From: Spirochaetaceae bacterium
Lineage (GTDB): Bacteria > Spirochaetota > Spirochaetia > SZUA-6 > Bin103
Direction of reading: 5' to 3'
NCBI GenBank assembly: GCA_028818385.1
Contig: JAPPNY010000060.1
Location: forward strand, 1 to 20,041
DNA length: 20,041 nucleotides
A program made the position numbers and the translations under genes. Every line of letters begins with the position of its first letter. Position 1 is the stretch's first letter. A model generated the notes under the pieces. That model was not told the DNA's origin. It made no database searches and was given only the letters and a program-made list of their open reading frames with translations. Shown piece by piece: positions 6,578-14,412 of the stretch.

Positions 6578-7585
6578 ATGGCTGAAGCCCCCATCCATCT
6601 GTTCTGCGGCCCCGACACGGGTGAGAAGCGCCGCGCGGTCGAACGGCTGCGCGCGCAGCTTCAGCGCGGCTCGGGCGGTGTCACGCTCGCTATCGAACGC
6701 CACTATCCGTTCGACACCGTCATCGTCGACGTCATCGCATCGCTGCGCACGCCCAGCCTGTTCGCACCGCGGCGGCTGGTGGTGCTCAGTCAGGCGGAGG
6801 CTCTGAAGGCATCCGACGCCGCGGCGCTGGCCGACTACTGCCGGGAACCTGCCGACGGGACCACGCTCGTGATCGAGACCGAGGAGCTGCGCGTCGCCAA
6901 GCGCCTGCAGGACGCGATGCCGGCGTCCTGCAGGCGGGTGTTCTGGGAGCGCTTTCCCGATCAGCGGCGCCGCAGCATCAGCGCATTCTTCCGCGAACGC
7001 GGAATCGCCATCGACGACCAGGCGGTGGAGACACTCAACGAGGTCGTCGGCTCCTCATCGGCGGCGCTGGAGAGCGAGTGCGCGGCGCTGGCCGCCATGC
7101 ATCGGGCGACGTCCGGCGAAGCGGACATGCTGACCGCCGAGGACATCGACCGGTGGGTGCACCACAGCAGGGCCGAGACGGTGTTCACCCTGTTCGACCA
7201 CCTGGGAAGCCGCGACCTGGCAGCCGGTGCGCGCACCCTGCAGGCGATCATGCTGACCCGGCAGGCGACCCCGTCGCAGCTCCTTGGCGGCCTGGCCTCA
7301 CAGTTTCGAAAGACGGCCGATCTGCAGCAACTGCTGCCGCGCATGGACCGCCGGGAGGCGTGGCGGGTGCTCAAGGTGTCCGGCAAGCGGGCGCAGGCCA
7401 GCCTGGCCCGCGCGGCCGAGCGCTACCAGGCCGCGGAGCTGCAGGCGATCCTGCGGGTACTGGCCGAGTTCGACCTGCGCATCCGCGCCGCCGCCGGGCA
7501 CATGCAGCTCAGCCTGCTCCGGCTTCTGCTCTACTACGTCGTCGTTCGAGGTGGGCAGGGCGCATGGCGGTGGTTTCCTCACTGA
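6578..7585 (+). CDS. holA: DNA polymerase III delta subunit (clamp loader)
   Basis: About 335 residues with the HolA pattern: an N-terminal AAA+-like module starting 'APIHLFCGPDTGEKRRAVERL', a degenerate P-loop region, SLRTPSLFAPRRLVVL (about 50-65), 'LADYCREPADGTTLVIETEE', and a C-terminal helical collar (VFTLFDHLGSRDLAAGARTL, QLLGGLASQFRK, 'ELQAILRVLAEFDLRIRAA'). HolA opens the beta clamp in the clamp-loader complex. Start is either GTG 6575 or the adjacent ATG 6578; I prefer ATG. No strong Shine-Dalgarno is present. A GC hairpin (6556-6570, 6-bp stem, TTC loop) lies between lexA and holA. The last dozen residues after LLLYYVVV derive from an imperfect tandem copy of the uvrC 3' end, and the gene overlaps uvrC by 7 bp in convergent orientation. 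Confidence 0.88.
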   Translation: MAEAPIHLFCGPDTGEKRRAVERLRAQLQRGSGGVTLAIERHYPFDTVIVDVIASLRTPSLFAPRRLVVLSQAEALKASDAAALADYCREPADGTTLVIETEELRVAKRLQDAMPASCRRVFWERFPDQRRRSISAFFRERGIAIDDQAVETLNEVVGSSSAALESECAALAAMHRATSGEADMLTAEDIDRWVHHSRAETVFTLFDHLGSRDLAAGARTLQAIMLTRQATPSQLLGGLASQFRKTADLQQLLPRMDRREAWRVLKVSGKRAQASLARAAERYQAAELQAILRVLAEFDLRIRAAAGHMQLSLLRLLLYYVVVRGGQGAWRWFPH

Positions 7586-7660
7586 CGCCCGCGCACGGGT
7601 CTTCGCTCGAGGTGGGCCAGGAGTGCCGTGGCTGTTTCCTCGCTGACGCCCGTGCAACGG
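7540..7660. repeat. Imperfect ~60-bp tandem duplication at the holA/uvrC 3' junction
   Basis: Copy 1 (about 7540-7599) and copy 2 (about 7600-7660) share TCG(T/C)TCGAGGTGGGC, GTTTCCTC(A/G)CTGACGCCCG and a following GCA(A)CGG, with small indels between. On the minus strand, copy 2 encodes the uvrC end GVSEETATALLAHLERRP. Copy 1 encodes GVSEETTAMRPAHLERR in another frame, beyond the uvrC stop. It therefore looks like an old duplication of the uvrC C-terminal segment that is now partly used as the holA C-terminus. Confidence 0.75.
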
Positions 7661-9438
7661 CTGATCTGGCCCGGCGTGGCGCGCGCCACCCCCGCAACGG
7701 AAGCGAACCGCTGCAACAGGCGCTTCGAACGCGCCGGTCCGATGCCCTGCACCTCCTCGAGCGCCGAGCGCGCCACCCGTCTGGTGCGCAGCCGCTTGTG
7801 GTAGGTGGTCGCGAAGCGGTGCGACTCGTCCCGCACCGCCTGCAGGAGGCGCAGCGCCGCGCTCCCATCGGGTAGCGCCAGCGGCGTGCCGTTGCCGGGC
7901 AGGTAGATCTGCTCCTGGCGCTTGGCCAGGCCGGCCAGCGGCAGATCGGTCAGCCCCAGTCCGTCGAGAATCCCCTTTGCGGCGCTCACCTGGCCGGCGC
8001 CGCCGTCCACCAGCACCAGATCGGGGCGAGGCAGGCGATCGTTGAGCACGCGCGCATAGCGGCGCGCGACCACCTCACGCATCGCTTCGAAGTCGTCGAC
8101 CCGGCCGCCCAGCGACCTGATCCGGAAGTGGCGGTACTCGCCCTTCGCCGGCTGCCCGGCCTCGAACACCACCAGCGACGCCACGGTGTCGCGCCCGCCG
8201 AGATGCGAGATGTCGAAACCTTCGATCCTCCGCGGCGCGGCCGGAAGGTCCAGCGCCCGGCCAAGCTCCTCGACACCTCGCTCGCGGTCGACGCCGGGGT
8301 TGGCGCGTTCGGCGTCCTGGCGGGCGTTGGCATCCGCCAACCTCAGGACCTGCGCGTGCTTGCCGCGCCGCGGAACGTGCACGCGCGGCGCGGCCCGCCG
8401 GCGGCCCGAATCCGACGGCAGCAGGGTGCGCAGCGCCGCCGTGAGCGCCTCGGGCTCCTCCACGGTGCGGATGAATATCGTCAGGCCGGCCAGTGCCGTC
8501 CTCCTGCCGCCGTAGTAGCCCAGCACGAACCGTGCGCGGGCCGCCGCTTCGTCGGACTGCGGGTCGGGGTCCTGCACGTGGAAACGCTCGCGACCCACCA
8601 GGTTGCCGCCCCGGAACTGCAGCACCAGAAACCGGTGCCAGTCGCCGCCGGCAAAGTGGCCGATGTAGTCGCGCGCATCAGCGTCCACGCCGGCGACGTG
8701 CTGCTGTTCGGTCACGTCGCGAATGGCCTGGAGCTGGTCGCGGATCGCCGCCGCACGCTCGAACCGCTGCTCGGCCGCCGCCTGGCTCATCCGGCGGGTC
8801 AGATCGCGGGTCAGGTCGTCCGCGCGGCCGGAGACCAGCGTGCGAACCGCACGCACGCGCTCGGCGTACTCCCCGGCGTCGATGGCGCCGACGCAGGGGG
8901 CTGCACAGCGGTTGATGTAGTGGTTGAGACAGGGAGCGGGACGGCGCCGGAACACCTCGCCGCGCTTGCGCAGCGGGAACAGCCGATCGATCAGGTCCAG
9001 GTAGACGTCGATCTGGTTGGCCTTCGCGAACGGCCCGAAGTACTCGGAGCCGTCGAACACGATGGTGCGCGTGCGGTAGACCCGCGGAAACTCCTCCGCG
9101 GTGAGCCGGATCACGGGATAGGACTTGCCGTCCTTGAGATTGATGTTGTATCGCGGCGCGAACCGCTTGATGAGAGAGTTCTCCAGCAGGAAGGCCTCCG
9201 ACTCACTGCCGGTCAGAACCGTCTCGATCGAGGCGGTCCGCGCCGCCAGCATCAACGTCCGCGAGTCGCGCGGTCCCCGGTTGAAGTAGCTGGACACGCG
9301 CGCGCGCAGCTTCTTGGCCTTGCCCACGTAGAGGACCGAGCCCGACGGGTCCTTGAAGAGGTACACGCCCGGCGCCTGCGGCAGGCTCGCGGCCGTCGCG
9401 CGAAGGTCCGCGGGAGCGCGAAGATCTTCATCGGACAT
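7579..9438 (-). CDS. uvrC: UvrABC excinuclease subunit C
   Basis: The 619-residue protein has the UvrC domains in order. The GIY-YIG nuclease (about 15-95) reads GVYLFKDPSGSVLYVGKAK, with a later LLENSLIK glutamate, and makes the 3' incision. A UVR motif (about 205-240) binds UvrB. The RNase H-like endonuclease starts at RRIEGFDISHLGG with LVLVDGG and DESHRFATTYHK, and makes the 5' incision. Tandem helix-hairpin-helix motifs (VQGIGPARSKRLL and GVSEETATALLAHL) close the protein. The start ATG at 9438 has GGAG about 9 nt upstream. Of the four cysteines that bind the E. coli [4Fe-4S] cluster, three appear (APCLNHYINRCAAPC) while the first position reads LRKRGE. It acts with UvrA/UvrB in nucleotide excision repair. 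Confidence 0.95.
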   Translation of the reverse strand: MSDEDLRAPADLRATAASLPQAPGVYLFKDPSGSVLYVGKAKKLRARVSSYFNRGPRDSRTLMLAARTASIETVLTGSESEAFLLENSLIKRFAPRYNINLKDGKSYPVIRLTAEEFPRVYRTRTIVFDGSEYFGPFAKANQIDVYLDLIDRLFPLRKRGEVFRRRPAPCLNHYINRCAAPCVGAIDAGEYAERVRAVRTLVSGRADDLTRDLTRRMSQAAAEQRFERAAAIRDQLQAIRDVTEQQHVAGVDADARDYIGHFAGGDWHRFLVLQFRGGNLVGRERFHVQDPDPQSDEAAARARFVLGYYGGRRTALAGLTIFIRTVEEPEALTAALRTLLPSDSGRRRAAPRVHVPRRGKHAQVLRLADANARQDAERANPGVDRERGVEELGRALDLPAAPRRIEGFDISHLGGRDTVASLVVFEAGQPAKGEYRHFRIRSLGGRVDDFEAMREVVARRYARVLNDRLPRPDLVLVDGGAGQVSAAKGILDGLGLTDLPLAGLAKRQEQIYLPGNGTPLALPDGSAALRLLQAVRDESHRFATTYHKRLRTRRVARSALEEVQGIGPARSKRLLQRFASVAGVARATPGQISRCTGVSEETATALLAHLERRPVRGRQ

Positions 9439-9552
9439 CGTGCGCGAGCTCCATATCTTTCCGCAGATTGTGCTTTTCTCAGGGTACCGTCGTGCCGATG
9501 GTCAAGTGTAGACCTATCGTCGCGGCCGGCCGGGACCGGCTGCGCAGGCGGT

Positions 9553-9581
9553 TTGTCGAAGGAGTTGCATCTTGATAGGTT
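9553..9581 (+). promoter_or_regulatory. Possible promoter for tRNA-Ala
   Basis: TTGTCG (9553-9558) is followed after 17 bp by TAGGTT (9576-9581), 15 nt before the mature tRNA 5' end. Spacing is ideal but the -10 is a modest match. The same stretch also contains a Shine-Dalgarno-like GGAG (9561-9564) 7 nt before a TTG codon at 9572. Confidence 0.3.
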
Positions 9582-9596
9582 GTGTCATCACCCGGC

Positions 9597-9669
9597 GGGG
9601 GATTAGCTCAGGTGGTAGAGCGATAGGTTCGCAATCTATAGGTCAGGGGTTCGAGTCCCCTATCCTCCA
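9597..9669 (+). tRNA. tRNA-Ala (anticodon CGC)
   Basis: The 73-nt cloverleaf folds fully. Acceptor 9597-9603 pairs with 9662-9668, including the G3:U70 pair (9599/9666) that is the alanine identity element. The D stem is 9606-9609/9618-9621. The anticodon stem 9623-9627/9635-9639 has loop TTCGCAA, giving anticodon CGC at 9630-9632 (reads GCG). The T arm is 9645-9649/9657-9661 with loop TTCGAGT. The discriminator is A9669. CCA is not encoded, because CTC follows. The tRNA lies inside the open reading frame that continues into the GH3 gene. Confidence 0.96.
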
Positions 9670-9724
9670 CTCCGCCACGTCCGCGGCACGCCCGCGCGCC
9701 CGGCACGCGGCGCGGGCGGCGGCG

Positions 9725-11023
9725 GTGCTGCTGGCCACGGTGGTCACGCTCAATTGCGCAACCAATCCCGAAGTTCCCGGACTCGACCTGAGGCCGGTCG
9801 TACCCCAGGAGATAGACGCCCCGCAGAGCGCTACCCAATCGGGCTCGGAAACCACCGTCACGGAGCCTGCGCAGCCGGCGACCACCGAGGCGGCGGACGA
9901 ACCGGCGACATCCACCTCCGCCTCAGAGCCCACTCAGCCCACCGCGCCGGCCGCGACCGCGTCCATCTCCGAGCCCGACGATCCGATCGAGGCCCGCATC
10001 GACGATCTGCTGGCCGCCATGACCCTCGAGCAGAAGGTCGGGCAGCGCTTCATGACCTGGATTCCGGGCACGGCCGGCTCGGAGCGGGCTACCGCCCTCA
10101 TCGATCAGGCTCACGTCGGCGGCGTGATCATCACCGAGCACAACGTGGAGAGCCACGACCAGGTGCGGGAGCTGATCGACGGGTTGCAACGTATGGCGCA
10201 GGACGGTCCGTCGTCCGTGCCCCTGTTCATCGCCACCGACCAGGAGGGCGGCCGGGTGACGCGCCTGCGCCTGCCGGAGCTCACCCTCTTCCCGGCGGCG
10301 CTCCACCAGGGAAAGCACGGTGACAGCGACTACGTGGAAGCGGCCGCCTACGTGACCGGCGTGGAGCTGCGCCGCCTGGGCGTGAACATGAACCTGGCGC
10401 CGCTGCTCGACCTGTACGACCGGGACGACGGCACGGTGATAGACGGCCGTGCCTACGGCGACGATTCCCGGCTGATCGCCGACTACGCGCGCGCCTACGT
10501 CCGTGGCGCCAACCGCGCCGGGATCATCTCGGTGGCCAAGCACTTCCCCGGCCACGGCGTGACCGCGTACGACTCGCATGACCGCCTGCCGGTGGTGCGG
10601 CTCACGCGGTCGGAGCGCGCGGCGATCCTGGCACCCTTCATCGCCGCGATCGACACCGGCATCGACTCGGTCATGGCCGCGCACATCCTGTATGAGGACC
10701 TGGACCCGAACCTGCCGGCCAGCGTGTCGCCGGCGATCGTCACCGGCCTGCTGCGCGAGCAGCTCGGCTTCGACGGCGTGGTGATCACCGACGCGATCGA
10801 GATCCGGGCCCCGGCCCCGGCGCTGATGGAGCCCTACCTCGTGCGCAACAGCTTCGATGCCGGAGTCGACGTCATCCTGGCGGCCCGGTCCAGTGACGTG
10901 CTGCCGCTCATCGAGGAAGGGGTCCGCCTGGTCCGCGCCGGGATGGAGAGCGAGGAGCGGCTGGACGAGTCCGTGCGCCGCATCCTGCGTGTCAAGCTGC
11001 AGGCGATGACGATGGAGCGATGA
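9725..11023 (+). CDS. GH3 family beta-N-acetylhexosaminidase (NagZ-like), exported; 5' end uncertain
   Basis: A low-complexity Thr/Ser/Pro/Ala/Glu linker (about 9780-9975) leads to a single-domain GH3 catalytic barrel. It contains 'RIDDLLAAMTLEQKVGQRFM', 'IATDQEGGRVTRL', NMNLAPLLDL and KHFPGHGVTAYDSH, with the NagZ-type Asp-Ser-His acid/base dyad, and FDGVVITDAIEI with the nucleophile Asp. The family removes N-acetylglucosamine from muropeptides or glycans. The segment RPRARHAARAAAVLLATVVTLNC looks like a signal peptide with a poor lipobox (TLNC). That n-region lies upstream of GTG 9725, which is the first ordinary start after the tRNA and has no Shine-Dalgarno. The only earlier start is TTG 9572, before the tRNA. 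The true start is therefore unresolved. The 3' end overlaps dcd (ATGA). Confidence 0.8.
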   Translation: MLLATVVTLNCATNPEVPGLDLRPVVPQEIDAPQSATQSGSETTVTEPAQPATTEAADEPATSTSASEPTQPTAPAATASISEPDDPIEARIDDLLAAMTLEQKVGQRFMTWIPGTAGSERATALIDQAHVGGVIITEHNVESHDQVRELIDGLQRMAQDGPSSVPLFIATDQEGGRVTRLRLPELTLFPAALHQGKHGDSDYVEAAAYVTGVELRRLGVNMNLAPLLDLYDRDDGTVIDGRAYGDDSRLIADYARAYVRGANRAGIISVAKHFPGHGVTAYDSHDRLPVVRLTRSERAAILAPFIAAIDTGIDSVMAAHILYEDLDPNLPASVSPAIVTGLLREQLGFDGVVITDAIEIRAPAPALMEPYLVRNSFDAGVDVILAARSSDVLPLIEEGVRLVRAGMESEERLDESVRRILRVKLQAMTMER

Positions 11024-11550
11024 TCGTATCCGATGCCACCATGCGGGAACTGCTCGACGCGGGCACGGTGGAGATCGTCCCGCTCGAGGAGTACCAGCTC
11101 CAGCCGGCATCGGTCGATCTGCGGCTCGGCGACCACTTCCTGAAGGTCGACGAGAACACCGCCGAGAGCATTTCGCTGACCGACCCGGTCCGCTACACGG
11201 AGTTGCGGGCCGAGCAGATCGTCATCCCGCCGCAGTCGTTCCTGCTGGCGGTCACCCGCGAGCGTATCCGGTTGCCCGACGACATGATCGCCTTCGTCGA
11301 GGGCCGCAGCTCGATCGGCCGGATCGGCCTGTTCATCCAGAACGCCGGCTGGGTGGACCCCGGCTTCGACGGCACGATCACGCTGGAGCTGTTCAACGCC
11401 AACCGCCTGCCGATCCGTCTCACCGCCGGCCGGCGCATCTGCCAGATCGTGTTCGCCCGCATGGACCGGCCGGCGGCCCGGCCGTACGGGGGCAAGTACC
11501 AGAACCAGCGCGAAGCCGTGGGCAGCCGTGTCTACCAGGACACCGCCTGA
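11020..11550 (+). CDS. dcd: dCTP deaminase, possibly bifunctional (dCTP deaminase/dUTPase)
   Basis: The 176-residue enzyme has the Dcd motifs QLQPASVDLRLG (26-37), 'AFVEGRSSIGRIGLFIQNAGWVDPGFDG' and ITLELFN with catalytic Glu123, and a C-terminal GKYQNQR that closes over the triphosphate. It converts dCTP to dUTP plus ammonia in pyrimidine deoxynucleotide supply. The central loop reads NAGWVDPGF. This is closer to the 'AGF/WIDPGF' type of the bifunctional DCD-DUT enzymes of Mycobacterium and Methanocaldococcus than to the 'TAHRIDPGW' of E. coli. It may therefore release dUMP directly; this is inference. Translation is probably coupled to the GH3 gene (ATGA overlap). The gene converges on gltA with 47 bp between stops and only a weak 4- to 5-bp hairpin there. 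Confidence 0.93.
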   Translation: MIVSDATMRELLDAGTVEIVPLEEYQLQPASVDLRLGDHFLKVDENTAESISLTDPVRYTELRAEQIVIPPQSFLLAVTRERIRLPDDMIAFVEGRSSIGRIGLFIQNAGWVDPGFDGTITLELFNANRLPIRLTAGRRICQIVFARMDRPAARPYGGKYQNQREAVGSRVYQDTA

Positions 11551-11597
11551 GGGGCGGGCTGGCCGGCTGAGCTGAGACCCGTGCGGGTTCCGCGCCG

Positions 11598-12884
<1,287 letters not shown>

Positions 12885-12914
12885 GTCGTGAGCCTCCGAA
12901 CCTGACGTTCGCCC

Positions 12915-12923
12915 ATCTTATCA
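12915..12923 (-). promoter_or_regulatory. Extended -10 promoter of gltA
   Basis: The minus strand reads TGA-TAAGAT (12923 to 12915), a strong extended -10 (TGnTAAGAT against TGnTATAAT). Transcription would start near 12908, leaving a leader of about 24 nt that contains the GGAGG of gltA. No matching -35 is visible, as is normal for extended -10 promoters. Confidence 0.5.
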
Positions 12924-12960
12924 CGGGCCGATCCCGGCGAGGGCTGACCCGAGATGGGAC

Positions 12961-13089
12961 TAGTACCCCATCAAACTGTCGTTTGGGGATGCGTGCTACA
13001 CGATTCGGCCCTGTGCGCGCTGTTCCAGCGCGCTTGAAGCCCGTGCAGCGCCCCATGTCACCCGTCGACATCAGTTTGATGGGGTACTA
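12961..13089. mobile_element. 129-bp element with 18-bp perfect terminal inverted repeats (MITE-like)
   Basis: The left end TAGTACCCCATCAAACTG (12961-12978) and right end (13072-13089) are exact reverse complements. The 93-bp interior has no gene but includes a perfect 8-bp hairpin (13015-13022/13026-13033, stem GCGCGCTG, TTC loop) and further partly complementary blocks (GGGGATGCG near 12984, GCGCCCC near 13048). The whole element could fold into one long imperfect hairpin. No target-site duplication is evident at the edges. The phoR stop codon (TAG, minus strand 13089-13087) lies inside the right repeat. It may be a non-autonomous transposable element or a structured RNA or terminator. No transposase gene is in the window. 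Confidence 0.6.
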
Positions 13090-14412
13090 CGGCGGGATCT
13101 GCAGGGTGAACGTAGTGCCGGAACCTGCCTCGCTCATCACGCTGACGCGGCCGCCGTGCGCCTGCACGATGTGCTTGACGATCGCCAGGCCCAGGCCCGA
13201 CCCGGGGATGCTCGAATCGCGCTCGACCCGGTAGAAGCGCTCGAACACCCGATCCAGGTGCTCGCCGGCGATGCCGGGTCCATCGTCGGTCACGTCGATG
13301 CGCACGCCTCCTTCGCTCCGGGCGCCGTCCCCGCTTCCAGCGCCGTCCTCGCTTCCAGCGCCGTCCCCGGAACTCGCGCTGATGCGCACGGATGCCCGGT
13401 CGCCGCCGTAGAGCAGTGCGTTGTCCAGCAGGTTTGCCAGCGCCCGCTCCAGCAGAGGGGCGTTGGCGCGCACCCGCATGCCGTCGACGCCGGCGATTCC
13501 GATGCGTGCGCGCCCCCCACCGAGTCGCGACCGGCAAGCGTCGACCGCCCGCGTGACGATAGGGGCGAGCGGCTGCGCGGTAGCATCGATGCCGTCGTGC
13601 TCTCCCTGTTCGATGCGGGACAGGCTCAGGAGATCCTCTACCAGCGCGTCCAGACGCTCCGCCTGCGCACCGGCAATGCGCAGGAACCGCTTGCCGTTGG
13701 AGCCGCGGTACAGGCGGCGGTCGAGCATCGTCTCCACGAACCCCTTGATGGCTGTGATCGGCGTGCGCAGCTCGTGGGAGACGTTGGCCACGAAGTCGTG
13801 GCGCAGCCGCTCCAACCGGCGGAGCCGCGTGGCGTCGGACGCGCAGATCAGCACCAGCAGGCCGTCCTCGTCCGCCTGGACCCGGCTCACGCGGACGTGG
13901 ATCACCGCCTCCGGCACCAGATCGGCCATGTCGCGGGTGCCGTGCTCGGCGGTGCCGGCCAGAACCGGCGCCAGGAGGTCCCGCAGCGACGGCGCGGGCA
14001 TGGCTTCCGCGAGGGGCCGGCCGACATGCTCGGCACGGACCCCCAGGAGCTCCCCGGCCGCCGTGTTGGCGACGCAGACGACGCCGCGCGGGTCCACCGC
14101 CACCACCGCGTCGGGAAGCTGGGCCAGCAAGCGCTCGACCCGACGGACGCCGCGGGCCTCCGCGACCGTCGTGCCGGCATCCCGGCGCGCCCTGACGGCC
14201 GCGGCCCACGCGCGCCTCAGGCACCACGCCAGCACGCCCGCCGACGCCCCCAGCAGCGCGATCGCCAGCCGGCCGGCCCCCCGTGCCAGGAAATCCGCCG
14301 GCACCAGCACCGCGGCCGCGATACCCGCGGCCGCCACCCCGGCGCCGGTCACCGCCGCCGCGACCTGCCGGCCGCGATCGCCGGGATCGTCCGGTCGCTC
14401 CGGTGCGCTCAT
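13087..14412 (-). CDS. phoR: PhoR-like sensor histidine kinase
   Basis: The 441-residue protein starts at ATG 14412, which overlaps the phoB stop (ATGA). Two transmembrane helices (about 17-40 and 47-65) have almost no loop between them, so there is no periplasmic sensor. A PAS-like domain follows (about 91-195). The HisKA H-box is HDFVANVSHELRTPITAIKGF with phospho-acceptor His213. The ATPase domain has the N box LLDNALLYGG, G1 DDGPGIA and G2 GSGLGLAIVK. This layout fits PhoR, which autophosphorylates and hands phosphate to PhoB under phosphate limitation; the stimulus here is not shown by sequence. Residues 348-368 are an acidic Gly/Ser/Asp loop made by an in-frame 18-bp tandem repeat. The stop codon lies inside an inverted-repeat element. 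Confidence 0.9.
   Translation of the reverse strand: MSAPERPDDPGDRGRQVAAAVTGAGVAAAGIAAAVLVPADFLARGAGRLAIALLGASAGVLAWCLRRAWAAAVRARRDAGTTVAEARGVRRVERLLAQLPDAVVAVDPRGVVCVANTAAGELLGVRAEHVGRPLAEAMPAPSLRDLLAPVLAGTAEHGTRDMADLVPEAVIHVRVSRVQADEDGLLVLICASDATRLRRLERLRHDFVANVSHELRTPITAIKGFVETMLDRRLYRGSNGKRFLRIAGAQAERLDALVEDLLSLSRIEQGEHDGIDATAQPLAPIVTRAVDACRSRLGGGRARIGIAGVDGMRVRANAPLLERALANLLDNALLYGGDRASVRISASSGDGAGSEDGAGSGDGARSEGGVRIDVTDDGPGIAGEHLDRVFERFYRVERDSSIPGSGLGLAIVKHIVQAHGGRVSVMSEAGSGTTFTLQIPP
13322..13375. repeat. 18-bp in-frame tandem repeat inside phoR
   Basis: Two near-identical 18-bp units (13322-13339 and 13340-13357; GCGCCGTCCYCGCTTCCA on the plus strand, one C/T difference) are followed by a partial third unit (13358-13375). 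Because 18 is a multiple of three, copy-number change adds or removes six residues (GSxDGA type) without a frameshift. The repeat lies between the N and G1 boxes of the kinase ATPase domain. Confidence 0.85.

Noticed and set aside
9479..9505. Promoter for uvrC built on TTGACC at 9505-9500 (minus)
   Set aside because: The only TAnnnT-like -10 (TACCCT) is 13 bp away, which is too short, and at 17-18 bp the hexamer is poor.
8128..9606. Long plus-strand frame of 492 codons opposite uvrC
   Set aside because: It is fully antisense to a clear UvrC with all domains. Its translation is rich in Arg, Ala and Gly with no recognisable motif, a common effect of high GC content.
11577..11588. Intrinsic terminator between convergent dcd and gltA
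   Set aside because: ACCC/GGGT gives a stem of only 4 to 5 bp and there is no T-run on either side.
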